A DNA stretch of 64,000 nt, taken from Xanthomonas indica (lineage in GTDB: Bacteria; Pseudomonadota; Gammaproteobacteria; Xanthomonadales; Xanthomonadaceae). Positions within the stretch are counted from its first letter, which is position 1. Every line of letters begins with the position of its first letter. The position numbers and the translations under genes were made by a program. The notes beneath the pieces were generated by a model. That model did not search any database and was not told the origin of the DNA. It saw nothing but the letters and a program-made list of their open reading frames with translations. Below are positions 1-8,309 of the stretch, in pieces. The stretch covers positions 604,501 to 668,500 of the forward strand of contig NZ_CP131914.1 of assembly GCF_040529045.1 (NCBI RefSeq), given 5' to 3'.

Positions 1-146
1 CCAAGCAGGGCGGCATCGGCATCGGCCTGAGCATCAGCCGCAGCATCGTCGAGGCCGGCGGCGGGCGCATCTGGGCCGAACCCGGGCGGCCGCGCGGCGC
101 GGTGTTCTGCGTCTGCCTGCCCATCGCTAGCGGAGCCACGCCATGA
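1..146 (+). CDS. Sensor histidine kinase, C-terminal end (partial)
   Basis: The reading frame entering from the left edge ends at TGA 144-146. It carries the end of a HATPase_c domain: the glycine-rich G2 box (GGIGIGLSISRSIVEA) followed by GGRIWAE and a final FCVCLP strand. This is typical of the kinase that autophosphorylates and passes phosphate to a response regulator. Its stop overlaps the start of the next gene in an ATGA junction, so the two are translationally coupled and very probably a cognate pair. The sensor domain lies outside the window, so the signal cannot be inferred. Confidence 0.9.
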   Translation, partial: KQGGIGIGLSISRSIVEAGGGRIWAEPGRPRGAVFCVCLPIASGATP

Positions 147-763
147 ATGCCGACGCGACCGCACGCCCGGTGGTGTACCTGATCGACGACGACGCCTCGA
201 TCCGCGCCGCGCTGGAAGACCTGTTCGCCTCGGTGGACCTGCAAGTGCACGCCTTCGCCTCCACCCGCGACTTCCTGGCGCATCCGCGCACCGACGCGCC
301 GAGCTGCCTGGTGCTGGACATCCGCATGCCCGGGCAGAGCGGCATGGACTTCCACCGCAACATGCACGAGGCCGGGCTGGCGTTGCCGACCATCTTCATC
401 ACCGGCCACGGCGACATCCCGATGAGCGTGGAGGCGATGAAGAACGGCGCCATCGAGTTCCTGACCAAGCCGTTCCGCGACCAGGACCTGCTCGACGCGA
501 TCGGCCAGGGCATCGCCCGCGACCGCGCACGCCGCGCCGCCGATGCGGCCCAGGCCGAACTGCAGGCGCGCTGGGCGCGGCTCAGCGCCGGCGAACGCGA
601 GGTGGTGGAGCTGGTGGTGCAGGGCCTGCTGAACAAGCAGGTGGCGGCACGACTGCAGCTCAGCGAGATCACGGTGAAGGTGCGCCGCGGCAATGCGATG
701 CGCAAGCTGGAGGTCGGCTCGCTGGCGGAGCTGGTGCGGCTGGCGGAACGGCTGGGGCGGTAG
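143..763 (+). CDS. FixJ/TodT-type response regulator (REC + LuxR HTH)
   Basis: This 206-residue protein has a receiver domain followed by a LuxR-type helix-turn-helix. Receiver residues are all in place: acidic triad D15-D17, phospho-acceptor D59 in VLDIRMPG, T87 and K109 in FLTKPF. The output domain starts near residue 148 (LSAGEREVVELVVQG) and runs through the recognition helix (LSEITVKVRRGNAMRKL). The layout and length match the FixJ/TodT/StyR group of transcriptional activators. It overlaps the upstream kinase by four bases. Target genes are not evident; an inverted repeat and about 285 bp separate it from the downstream permease. Confidence 0.92.
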   Translation: MNADATARPVVYLIDDDASIRAALEDLFASVDLQVHAFASTRDFLAHPRTDAPSCLVLDIRMPGQSGMDFHRNMHEAGLALPTIFITGHGDIPMSVEAMKNGAIEFLTKPFRDQDLLDAIGQGIARDRARRAADAAQAELQARWARLSAGEREVVELVVQGLLNKQVAARLQLSEITVKVRRGNAMRKLEVGSLAELVRLAERLGR

Positions 764-825
764 TCGGTTGCGGGAGCCGACAGTTGCCGGGCGCGGCGGA
801 ACACGTCCTGACACACCGGTATTCG

Positions 826-891
826 GTAGGAGCGGCTTCAGCCGCGACGGGCGTCATCGGGAACGCCCGTCGCGGCTGAAGCCGCTCCTAC
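826..891. repeat. Palindromic intergenic repeat (GGAGCGGCTTCAGCCGCGAC family), paired
   Basis: Two inverted copies with arms of about 29 bp (826-854 and 863-891) are separated by an 8-bp loop. Each arm carries GTAGGAGCGGCTTCAGCCGCGACGG or its complement. Transcribed on either strand it would form a strong hairpin. The same element recurs near 10189, 35037, 41249, 46352 and 63469. The rest of the 764-1048 intergenic stretch shows no gene. Confidence 0.9.
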
Positions 892-1048
892 GAGACAGAG
901 AGACAGAGCGGTCTCCGCGCGATAGGGCCGGATGTGCGCTTCGCATCGAGCCGCACAAGCGCCGTGCCATACCGCGCCACAGGCGTAGCTTTGCTGCACC
1001 GCATTCGGCGACACTGCCGGGCTTGTCACTTCCGCACCCGAGGCCCGC

Positions 1049-2494
1049 ATGTCGTTCCTGTTCCGGCGCAAGTCGCTCGACCTGGTCACCGTCCACGAGG
1101 CCGGCCGCCGGCTGGTGCCCTCGCTGAGCTGGCCGCATCTGGTGGCGCTGGGCATCGGCGCGATCGTCGGCACCGGCATCTACACCTTGATCGGGGTCGG
1201 CGCGCAGTTGGCCGGGCCGGCGGTGCTGGTGTCGTTCGCGGTGGCCGGGGCGATCTGCGCCTGCGCCGCGCTGGCCTACGCGGAGATGGCGACGATGATG
1301 CCGGCCGCCGGCAGCGCCTATACCTACAGCTACGTCGCGCTCGGCGAGGCGATCGCCTGGGTGGTGGGCTGGAGCCTGATCCTGGAGTACTCGCTGGTGG
1401 TCAGCACGGTGGCGGTGGGCTGGTCCGGCTACTTCGTCGGCTTCCTGCACTGGGCCAGCGCGCAAAGCGGCATGGATCTGAATCTGCCGGCGGCGCTGAC
1501 CGCCGGACCGCATGCCGGCGGCATCGTCAACCTGCCGGCGGTGCTGATCACCTTCGCCGTGGCTGGCCTGCTGATGGCCGGCACCAAGGAGAGCGCCACC
1601 CTCAACGCGGTGCTGGTGGTGCTGAAGCTGATCGCCCTGGGCATCTTCGTGGCGGTGGCGCTGCCGGCGTTCCAGAGCGCCAACCTGCATCCGTTCATGC
1701 CCTACGGCTTCCCCAAGACGGTCGGCGCCGACGGCGTGGCGCACGGGGTGATGGCCGCGGCGGCGATCATCTTCTTCGCCTTCTACGGCTTCGATGCGAT
1801 TTCCACCGCCGCCGAGGAAACCAAGAACCCCAAGCGCGACCTGGCGATCGGCATCGTCGGCTCGATGATCGGCTGCACCCTGATCTACATCCTGGTGGCG
1901 CTGGCCGCGGTCGGCGCCATGCGCTACGACGTGTTCGGCGCCAGCGCCGAGCCGCTGGCGCTGATCCTGCGCGAACTCGGCCACGGCAAGGCGGCGGCGG
2001 CGATCGGCGTGGTCGCGGTGATCGCGCTGCCGACCGTGCTGCTGGCGTTCCTGTACGGGCAGAGCCGGATCTTCTTCGTGATGTCGCGCGACGGCCTGCT
2101 GCCGCGCGGGCTGTCCAAGGTCAACGCACGCACCGGCACGCCGGTGGCCACCACCCTGTTCACCGCGGTGCTGGTAGCGGCGCTGGCCGGCGTGGCGCGG
2201 CTGGACGAGATCGCCGCGCTGGCCAATGCCGGCACCCTGGCCGCGTTCATCGCGGTGGCCGCGTGCATGCTGGTCCTGCGCCGCCGCGAACCCGGCCGCG
2301 CCCGCACCTTCCGCACGCCGCTGGCCTGGCTGGTCGGGCCGCTGGCGATCGGCGGCTGCCTGTACCTGTTCTGGAGCCTGCCGCATACCACGCAACTCTG
2401 GTTCGGGCTGTGGAACGTGCTGGGCGTGGTCGCCTACCTGCTGTACGGCCGCCGCAACAGCCTGCTGCAGCGTGCGCCGCAAACGCCGCGATGA
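1049..2494 (+). CDS. APC-superfamily amino acid permease
   Basis: A 481-residue, highly hydrophobic protein of the amino acid-polyamine-organocation superfamily, closest in style to cationic amino acid transporters (YfnA/CAT type). The diagnostic first-helix motif GIGAIVGTGIY appears near residues 35-45, followed by alternating membrane segments for about twelve helices and the conserved loop FYGFDAISTAAEETKNPKRDLAIGI. It should catalyse proton-coupled amino acid uptake in the inner membrane; the substrate cannot be read from sequence. The stop overlaps the next start (ATGA at 2491-2494). Confidence 0.93.
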   Translation: MSFLFRRKSLDLVTVHEAGRRLVPSLSWPHLVALGIGAIVGTGIYTLIGVGAQLAGPAVLVSFAVAGAICACAALAYAEMATMMPAAGSAYTYSYVALGEAIAWVVGWSLILEYSLVVSTVAVGWSGYFVGFLHWASAQSGMDLNLPAALTAGPHAGGIVNLPAVLITFAVAGLLMAGTKESATLNAVLVVLKLIALGIFVAVALPAFQSANLHPFMPYGFPKTVGADGVAHGVMAAAAIIFFAFYGFDAISTAAEETKNPKRDLAIGIVGSMIGCTLIYILVALAAVGAMRYDVFGASAEPLALILRELGHGKAAAAIGVVAVIALPTVLLAFLYGQSRIFFVMSRDGLLPRGLSKVNARTGTPVATTLFTAVLVAALAGVARLDEIAALANAGTLAAFIAVAACMLVLRRREPGRARTFRTPLAWLVGPLAIGGCLYLFWSLPHTTQLWFGLWNVLGVVAYLLYGRRNSLLQRAPQTPR

Positions 2495-3219
2495 GTCCGC
2501 ACTTCCGGGCAGCGCTGGCACGGCACGTCGGCAGCGCCTACGCCCGCCAGCTGGCCCTGGCCGACGTGCTGGCCGAGCGTGGCTGGCAGGTGGACCTGGG
2601 CGAAGGCCGGGTGCGTTTCGGCGAGGATCTGTCGTTTCCGATGCAGCTGCTGGGCACTGCCGCCGAGGCCAGCGCCAGCTGGTTGTGGGCCTGGGCCAAC
2701 ACCGCCAGCCAGCTTCCGCCGGCCCTGCTGGCCGACGCGGCCGCGTTGCGCGCGCACGGCGAGCGCGAGGGCATCGCCGAACTGGCCGCGCCGTCCTCGG
2801 CGCTGGGCGAGGACGGCGGCCACCACATCGCCCTGCTCGCCGGCGCGCTGCGCGGGCACTGCTACTACCGCGCGCCGTACGACGGCGGCGCGCTGTTCTT
2901 CCTGCTCGACGACGTCCCGGCCGCGGTCTTCGCACCGTGCGACGACGCCCGCGTGCTGCGCCTGCTCGGGGAACTGCCGATGCAGTTCGCGCTCGACCAC
3001 CGCGCCATGAGCGAAGGCTTCCTGGCGGACCAGGGCTATGCGCTGCAGTGCGCCGCCGCGCAGACCGTGGCGACGCGGGGCAACGCCCGCATCGTCCTGG
3101 AGTTCGATGCACAGGAGCGGCTGGTCCGCACGCAAGGCCAACTGGCCTCGGCACCGGCCGCCGCGGCGGTCACGCCGAAGCAGGCACTGGCCTGGCAGTT
3201 CTGGAAACGCAAGCGTTGA
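2491..3219 (+). CDS. DUF6882-like cytoplasmic protein
   Basis: A 242-residue protein whose ATG overlaps the permease stop in an ATGA junction, which fixes the start and implies coupled translation. Visible features are a WLWAWANTA stretch in the first third and a QFALDHRAMSEGFLADQGY segment later, consistent with the DUF6882 family. No signal peptide or membrane segment. The function is unknown, and the link to the permease is inferred only from coupling. The C-terminus is basic (WQFWKRKR). Confidence 0.75.
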   Translation: MSPHFRAALARHVGSAYARQLALADVLAERGWQVDLGEGRVRFGEDLSFPMQLLGTAAEASASWLWAWANTASQLPPALLADAAALRAHGEREGIAELAAPSSALGEDGGHHIALLAGALRGHCYYRAPYDGGALFFLLDDVPAAVFAPCDDARVLRLLGELPMQFALDHRAMSEGFLADQGYALQCAAAQTVATRGNARIVLEFDAQERLVRTQGQLASAPAAAAVTPKQALAWQFWKRKR

Positions 3220-3264
3220 AGACGGCGGCGGCGCGTGGCACCTGCGCGCCGCCGTACCGCGCCA

Positions 3265-3666
3265 TTACCACCAACGCACGCCTTCGAACGGGTTCCAGCT
3301 GACGCTGCCCTTGCGCAGGTGCAGGTAGTAGGCGTAGTTGGCGGCCATGCCGACCAGCAGCGAGTAGGCGATGCCCAGGCAGCGGCCGACCACCTCGGGC
3401 AGGAATGCCGCGACGATGCCCACCGCCAGCGAGATGCCGATCAGCCCCAGCGCCTTGCGCCACATGCCGAGGATGAAGAAGTAGATGAAGCCGAAGAACA
3501 GGGCGAAGAAGTTCATGTTGATCTTCAACCGGTCCATGAACGGCAGCGCCTTGAATGCCGCCTTGTACTCGGGCGTGGAGGGCGCACCGTGACGGTCGAA
3601 GAAGTCGAAGCGGAACTGCCACTTGGGGCTGAGCGGGGCGTGTTGCGGGAGATTCGGGGTTTCCAT
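3265..3666 (-). CDS. DUF2628 family inner-membrane protein
   Basis: A 133-residue protein. A soluble N-terminus (KWQFRFDFFDRHGAPSTPEYKAAFKAL) leads into about three hydrophobic segments (FFALFFGFIYFFILGMW, ALGLIGISLAVGIVAAFL, CLGIAYSLLVGMAANYAYYLHL) and an aromatic, basic tail ending NPFEGVRWW. This matches DUF2628, a small membrane family of unknown function. It stands alone, convergent with the preceding plus-strand genes, and is followed upstream by a long repeat-rich non-coding stretch. Confidence 0.85.
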   Translation of the reverse strand: METPNLPQHAPLSPKWQFRFDFFDRHGAPSTPEYKAAFKALPFMDRLKINMNFFALFFGFIYFFILGMWRKALGLIGISLAVGIVAAFLPEVVGRCLGIAYSLLVGMAANYAYYLHLRKGSVSWNPFEGVRWW

Positions 3667-3884
3667 GGCGTGAGCATCCGTGTTGTAAACGTTTTCAGTT
3701 TACCTGAACAGGGCAGAGCGCGCCAAATGGGCGCGGGCTGATGCACCAACCTGGTGCGGTGCGGTGCGCTAGCGCTGGGATTGGGGATTGGGGATTGGGA
3801 GTGGCGGGGCTGGGGTTGGGGCTGACGCTGCGCCTGGCCCCGCGACGGGTCTCTCCCCGCCGCATTGCGACAGTCAGCGGTTAC

Positions 3885-4462
3885 CGCGTCGGGACTGAAG
3901 TCCCTCCCACATGGCTTGCCTGCACGTGACGCATCCGCTGGCGAATATCCACCTGTGGGAGCGGCTTCAGCCGCGACGCGCGGGGCAGCGGACTCGCGGA
4001 GTCTGCGGCAACCACCGGTCATCGCGTCGGGACTGAAGTCCCTCCCACAAGGCTTGCTTGCACGTGGCGCATCCGCTGGCGAATACCCACCTGTGGAAGC
4101 GGCTTCAGCCGTGACGCGCGGGGCAGCGGACTCGCGGGATCCTGCGGCCACACACGTCATCGCGTCGGGACTGAAGTCCCTCCCACAAGGCTTGCCTGCG
4201 CGTGGCGTATCCGCTGGCGGGTGCCGACCTGTGGGAGCGGCTTCAGCCGCGACGCGCGGGGCAGCGGACTCGCGGAGTCTGCGGCAACCACCGGTCATCG
4301 CGTCGGGACTGAAGTCCCTCCCACAAGGCTTGCTTGCACGTGGCGCATCCGCTGGCGAATACCCACCTGTGGGAGCGGCTTCAGCCGCGACGCGCGGGGC
4401 AATGGACTCGCGGGTTCGGCGATAACCACCCGTCAGCGCATCGCGACTGAAGTCCCTCGCAC
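3885..4462. repeat. 138-bp tandem repeat array of palindromic elements
   Basis: GGGACTGAAGTCCCTCC recurs at 3891, 4029, 4167, 4305 and (degenerate) 4443, giving an exact 138-bp period over four full units plus a partial. Each unit combines one GGGACTGAAGTCCC palindrome with one GTGGGAGCGGCTTCAGCCGCGAC element. Because 138 is divisible by three, a repetitive frame stays open across the array (46-residue units containing GLKSLP and GAASAATR); I regard this as an artefact. The array occupies most of the gene-free 3667-4533 stretch. A short degenerate GGGATTG run lies at about 3778-3799. Confidence 0.93.
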
Positions 4463-4533
4463 AGGGGCTGACGTATCGCGACCAACGCCGCGGCTTGCAG
4501 TGCGCAGCCCAGCCGAACCGGCGGCGCGGGCGG

Positions 4534-5691
4534 CTATTGCGCCCGGGAGTCGCCCAGGCGCTGGCCCAGCGCGATCGCCGCGGCCACGTTGCGGGCTGCC
4601 TGGCGCAGGGCGTCCGCGGCGTCGGCCAGCGCGGCTTCGCGCGTGGACACCCGCTGCACCGCGCCGAACAGCGCGTCGATTCCCTGCGCATGCAGAGCCG
4701 ACGCTCCATCGCCCAGGCCACCGGCGATGGCCAGCACCGGCACGCCATGGCGCCGGGCGATGCGGGCGAGGCCGACCGGCACCTTGCCCTGCGCGCTTTG
4801 CCCGTCCAGGCGGCCCTCGCCGGTGACCAGCAGATCGGCGCCGGCCAGGTGCGCTTCCAGCCCCAACGCCTGCGCGACGATCTCCACACCCGGCCGCAGG
4901 CGCGCGCCGAGGAAGGCGACCAGGGCCGCGCCAATGCCGCCACCCGCGCCGGCGCCGGGCAGCTGCGCCACCGCCACGCCCAGGGTGCGTTCGATCGCCT
5001 CGGCATAGTGCTGCAACCCGGCGTCGAGCTGGGCGACCATCGCCGGCGTGGCGCCCTTCTGCGGCCCGAACACCGCCGAGGCGCCGGTCGGCCCGGTCAG
5101 CGGGTTGTCGACGTCGCAGGCGACCTCGATCGTGCAGTCGCGCAGCCGCGGGTCCAGTCCGTCCAGTGCGATGCGCGCCAGTGTGCCCAGCGCGGCACCG
5201 CCGGCAGCTAGGTCGCGGCCGTGCGCGTCCAGCAGGCGCACGCCCAGCGCCTGCGCCATGCCGGCGCCGCCATCGTTGCTGGCGCTGCCGCCGATGCCGA
5301 TCAGCAGCCGGCGCGCGCCGGCGTCCAGGGCGGCCAGGATCAGTTCGCCGACGCCGCGGGTGCCGGTCAGGCGTGGATCGCGCCGCGGCGGCGGCACCAG
5401 CATCAGCCCGCTGGCCGCGGCCATCTCGATCAGGGCGGTGCCGCCGTCCTCGCTCAGGCCGAATTCCGCTGCCACAGGCGCGCCCAGCGGCCCGGTCACA
5501 GTGCAGGCGACCCGGCGCCCACCGCCGCCGGCGACCAGCGCGTCCACCGTACCCTCGCCGCCGTCGGCGAACGGCAGCAACACATACTCCGCCTCCGGGA
5601 ACACGCTGCGGAAGCCCGCCGCGATCTGCGCGGCCGCCTGCGCCGCGGACAGGCTTTCCTTGAACGCGTCCGGGGCGATGACGATCTTCAT
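4534..5691 (-). CDS. Glycerate kinase
   Basis: A 385-residue protein of the glycerate kinase (GarK/GlxK) family, which phosphorylates D-glycerate with ATP and feeds it into lower glycolysis. The N-terminus MKIVIAPDAFKESLSA and the PFADGGEGTVDALV block are hallmarks of the family. Further matches are IGIGGSASNDGGAGMAQALG and VTGEGRLDGQSAQGKVP. Length is normal for the family. It is a single gene with no obvious partner. Family identity is firm; the 2- versus 3-kinase regiochemistry is not determined here. Confidence 0.93.
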   Translation of the reverse strand: MKIVIAPDAFKESLSAAQAAAQIAAGFRSVFPEAEYVLLPFADGGEGTVDALVAGGGGRRVACTVTGPLGAPVAAEFGLSEDGGTALIEMAAASGLMLVPPPRRDPRLTGTRGVGELILAALDAGARRLLIGIGGSASNDGGAGMAQALGVRLLDAHGRDLAAGGAALGTLARIALDGLDPRLRDCTIEVACDVDNPLTGPTGASAVFGPQKGATPAMVAQLDAGLQHYAEAIERTLGVAVAQLPGAGAGGGIGAALVAFLGARLRPGVEIVAQALGLEAHLAGADLLVTGEGRLDGQSAQGKVPVGLARIARRHGVPVLAIAGGLGDGASALHAQGIDALFGAVQRVSTREAALADAADALRQAARNVAAAIALGQRLGDSRAQ

Positions 5692-5813
5692 GCGGGGAAT
5701 GCGGCGGGCGACCGCGCCTCCGCGCGGGGCGAGGCGGGCCGCTTCATGCGCGCGTTCGAAAGCAACATGGGGCGATCATAGTCGCGGCCGGCGTGACGAC
5801 GTACTCCGCGGTC

Positions 5814-6116
5814 TCAGGCTGGCGCCAGGTGCCGCATCACCTGCAGGTCGGCGATGGCTGCGGCATAGGGAGCAAAGCGGGCATCGCCGCTGGCGAAGGC
5901 ATCGGCCGCCGCCTGTGCGCTGGCCAGGTCGCGCCAGTGCGCGATGTCGACGAACTGGTCGTCGCCGTCCAACGGCGCATACGCGCGGTAATCGAGCAGG
6001 CCGGGAAAATCGGCAAGCGCAGCGCGCAGTTGCTGGCGCAGCGCCGGCATGCGCTCGCGGGCGTCGGGCTTGACGGTGAACACGGCGAGTTCGAGGACGC
6101 AATTGGAGTGGGACAT
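5814..6116 (-). CDS. Antibiotic biosynthesis monooxygenase (ABM)-like protein
   Basis: About 100 residues with the ABM/dimeric alpha-beta barrel pattern: a beta strand (VLELAVFTVKP), a helix, FPGLLDYRAYAPL, then DIAHWRDLASAQAAADAF near the middle. Proteins of this fold are often small oxygenases or sugar/heme-handling enzymes; no substrate can be assigned. I chose the start MSHSN at 6116, because the longer open frame upstream runs back through the neighbouring gene's frame shadow. It lies just downstream of the WYL regulator, separated by a perfect palindrome. Confidence 0.75.
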   Translation of the reverse strand: MSHSNCVLELAVFTVKPDARERMPALRQQLRAALADFPGLLDYRAYAPLDGDDQFVDIAHWRDLASAQAAADAFASGDARFAPYAAAIADLQVMRHLAPA

Positions 6117-6161
6117 GCAGGCATTCCGCAGTGAAGGAGCCGGCAGTCTGCGGATACCCTG

Positions 6162-6179
6162 CTGACACCGGGGTGTCAG
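6162..6179. promoter_or_regulatory. Perfect palindrome CTGACACC-GG-GGTGTCAG, candidate operator
   Basis: An 18-bp perfect inverted repeat (8-bp arms, 2-bp centre) overlaps the stop codon of the WYL regulator and sits 46 bp before the ABM-like gene. Size and symmetry suit a dimeric repressor site. It may instead act as a short terminator hairpin, but there is no T-run. Binding by the adjacent WYL regulator is inference. Confidence 0.4.
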
Positions 6180-6859
6180 TGACCGCGCTGCGCCCAGGCC
6201 GCGCGCTGGTGCTGGAGATACGCGTCCAGCGCCACGTGTGCCGGTACCGGCAACGGCGGCGCGCAAGGCTGTACCGCCTCGATCCGATCCAGGCGGAAAT
6301 CGCGATACGCGGCGCGCAGCCCGCACCAGCTGCCCAGCGTCCAGTGCTGCCCCCAGTGGAACAGCCCCAGCGGCAGCACCGCGCGCTCGCTGGTCTCGCC
6401 CTGCAGGCTGCGATAACGCAGCCGCACGCTCCGGCGCTGCGCGGTAGCGGCGTGCAGCGCCTGCCAGCACGGCAACGCCACCGGCACGGCGCGCAGTGCG
6501 CGTGCCACCCGCGGCACCGCCGCCGGCATCGGCAAGGCCGCCTGCAGCTTGTGCAGCAGGCTCCGCGCGGCCGGCTGCAGCTGGCCGCCCCCGCTGCAGG
6601 CGAGCATCTCCACCGCCAGTTGCAAGGCCTCGACTTCCTCGCCCGACAGCGACAGCGGCGGCAGGGCGAACGCCGGGTCCAGCCGATAGCCGATGCCGGC
6701 CTCGCCGTAGACCGGAATGCCGCCGAGCGAGAGATCGTCGAGGTAGCGGTAGATGCTGCGGACCGACAGGCCCAACTCGGCGGCAAGCACGGCGGCCGTC
6801 ACCGGCTGGCGCACCCGGATCAGGTTGACCAGTTGGAACAGCCGCTCGGCCTTGCGCAT
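6176..6859 (-). CDS. YafY/PafC-type HTH-WYL transcriptional regulator
   Basis: A 227-residue regulator. A DeoR-like HTH at the N-terminus (MRKAERLFQLVNLIR, then LAAELGLSVRSIYRYLDDLSLGGIPVYGEAGIGYRLD) is followed by a WYL-type ligand domain (RSVRLRYRSLQGETSERAVLPLGLFHWGQHWTLGSWC). The start at 6859 is the conserved MRKAERLF; the longer frame upstream antisense to the methyltransferase is rejected. The gene precedes the ABM-like gene on the same strand and probably regulates it. Confidence 0.88.
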   Translation of the reverse strand: MRKAERLFQLVNLIRVRQPVTAAVLAAELGLSVRSIYRYLDDLSLGGIPVYGEAGIGYRLDPAFALPPLSLSGEEVEALQLAVEMLACSGGGQLQPAARSLLHKLQAALPMPAAVPRVARALRAVPVALPCWQALHAATAQRRSVRLRYRSLQGETSERAVLPLGLFHWGQHWTLGSWCGLRAAYRDFRLDRIEAVQPCAPPLPVPAHVALDAYLQHQRAAWAQRGH

Positions 6860-6869
6860 GCGCGGCGCG

Positions 6870-8051
6870 CTAGTCCACCACGCGGCAGAACACCGCCTTG
6901 AGGTAGCGCGATTCCTGCACGTGGGCCATGAACGGGTGGTCGGCGCCGGCACCGGCCACCTTCAGGATCTGGATGGTGCGGCCGGAGAAGTAGGCGGCGC
7001 GGCGCAGCATGTCCAGGAACTCGTGCTCGGCGACCAGGCCGGTGCAGGAGAAGGTGGCGAACAGGCCGCCCGGGGCGACCACGCCCAGCGCCAGCTTGTT
7101 CATGTCCAGGTACTTCTTCAGCGCCGGGATCACCTGGTCGCGGTCGCGGGTCATCTTGGCCGGGTCCAGGATCACCACGTCGTACTGGTCGCCGCGGGCA
7201 GCGGCATCGCGCAGGTACGGGAAGATGTCGGCCTGCACGAACCTGGGCCGCACGTCGTTGAGGCGGGCGTTGCCCTTGGCGATCTCGATCACGTCCTCGT
7301 CGATGTCCACGCCGACCACCTCGGTGGCGCCGCGCACCTTGGCGTAGACCGCAAAGCCGCCGGTGTTGCAGCACAGGTCGAGCACGCGCTTGCCTTCCAC
7401 CTGCTGGCTCAGCCATTGGCGGTTCTCGCGCTGGTCGGCGAAGAAGCCGGTCTTGTGCGCGCCGGCCGGGTCGGCGCGGAAGCGCACGCCGTATTCGCTG
7501 ATGATCGCCGGCTCCGGGCGCTCGCCGCTGCTGGACACCGGCCGGTAGTCGAAGCTCTCCTGCTTCTGCACGTGCTCTTCGGCGAAGCTGTAGAAGCGCG
7601 CGCCGGGGAACTGCGCGCGCAGCGCGGCGTAGATCCACTCGCGGTGGCGGAACATGCCGGCGCTGAAGAACTCCACCACCAGCAAGTCGCCGTAGCGGTC
7701 CACCACCAGCCCGGACAGGCCGTCGCCCTCGGCATGCACCACGCGCCAGGCGTCGCTGACCGCATCGAGTTTGAGCACGTCACGGCGCAGCGACACCGCC
7801 TCGGCGATCTTGCGCGCGAACCAGTGCTCGTCGACGGCGATGTCGGGATGGGTCTCGAGGATGCGCACGGCGATGCGCGAGTGGCCGTTGTAGAAGCCGC
7901 GGCCGACCCACGCGCCGTCCACCCCGACCACGTCCACCAGCGCACCCGGCTTGGGCTTGGCGGCGGGTTTTTCGACCAGTTTCTGGAAGATCCAAGGATG
8001 GCTGGAGCGCCAGGCGTTCTTGAGGCGGACAACGGGCAGGGGACTATTCAT
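6870..8051 (-). CDS. rlmI: 23S rRNA m5C1962 methyltransferase RlmI-like
   Basis: About 393 residues (396 if the upstream in-frame ATG at 8060 is used; neither has a strong Shine-Dalgarno). The N-terminal PUA-like part has KNAWRSSHPWIFQKLV and VGRGFYNGHSRIAVRIL. The Rossmann methyltransferase core follows, with the SAM motif VLDLCCNTGGFAVYA, the acidic VVGVDIDED and the catalytic-loop style DPAKMTRDR. A TFSCTG cysteine motif is also present. This matches the RlmI/YccW group, which methylates C1962 of 23S rRNA. It is ten bases upstream of the WYL regulator on the same strand. Confidence 0.93.
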   Translation of the reverse strand: MNSPLPVVRLKNAWRSSHPWIFQKLVEKPAAKPKPGALVDVVGVDGAWVGRGFYNGHSRIAVRILETHPDIAVDEHWFARKIAEAVSLRRDVLKLDAVSDAWRVVHAEGDGLSGLVVDRYGDLLVVEFFSAGMFRHREWIYAALRAQFPGARFYSFAEEHVQKQESFDYRPVSSSGERPEPAIISEYGVRFRADPAGAHKTGFFADQRENRQWLSQQVEGKRVLDLCCNTGGFAVYAKVRGATEVVGVDIDEDVIEIAKGNARLNDVRPRFVQADIFPYLRDAAARGDQYDVVILDPAKMTRDRDQVIPALKKYLDMNKLALGVVAPGGLFATFSCTGLVAEHEFLDMLRRAAYFSGRTIQILKVAGAGADHPFMAHVQESRYLKAVFCRVVD

Positions 8052-8104
8052 GAACGCCATTGTAGCCGCCCCGATTGACGGCACCGCCGGCAGCCGCAAG
8101 AATG

Positions 8105-8235
8105 CGCGCAGAAGGGGAGTAGCTCCCGACGTTGTCGCCGTCAATTCGAGCCCGCGGGCTCCGGTGCAACGGCAGCCGGTCCATCGGCTGCGAGCGAGAC
8201 CTTCGCCGCAGTGGCGAAGGCACCCTCTGGACGAC
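8105..8235 (+). ncRNA. yybP-ykoY family (Mn2+) riboswitch
   Basis: The leader of the TerC gene contains the family signatures. GGGGAGTAGC sits at 8114-8123, and the 3' half has GAGACC at 8196-8201, joined to a CTTCGCC/GGCGAAGG hairpin and CACCCTCT. These correspond to the conserved L1 and L3 loops that together bind Mn2+ in this class. It is on the plus strand, 75 bp before a TerC-family gene, the classic context. Whether control is by termination or by ribosome-site masking is not resolved; no long T-run follows. Boundaries are approximate. Confidence 0.9.
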
Positions 8236-8309
8236 ATCCGTCGTCTCCGTCCGGAACGCCTCCGCCGCCGCGGCCCCGAGGTTCCCTGTTCACTGACGGA
8301 AAATTCCCA

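Noticed and set aside
854-3154. Long antisense frames opposite the permease and its partner
   Set aside because: They are Arg/Ala/Gly-rich shadows of plus-strand coding in GC-rich DNA and have no family features.
3865-4425. A 186-residue repetitive frame (GLKSLP/GAASAATR units)
   Set aside because: It is a translation of the 138-bp palindromic array, stays open only because the period is a multiple of three, and lacks a ribosome site.
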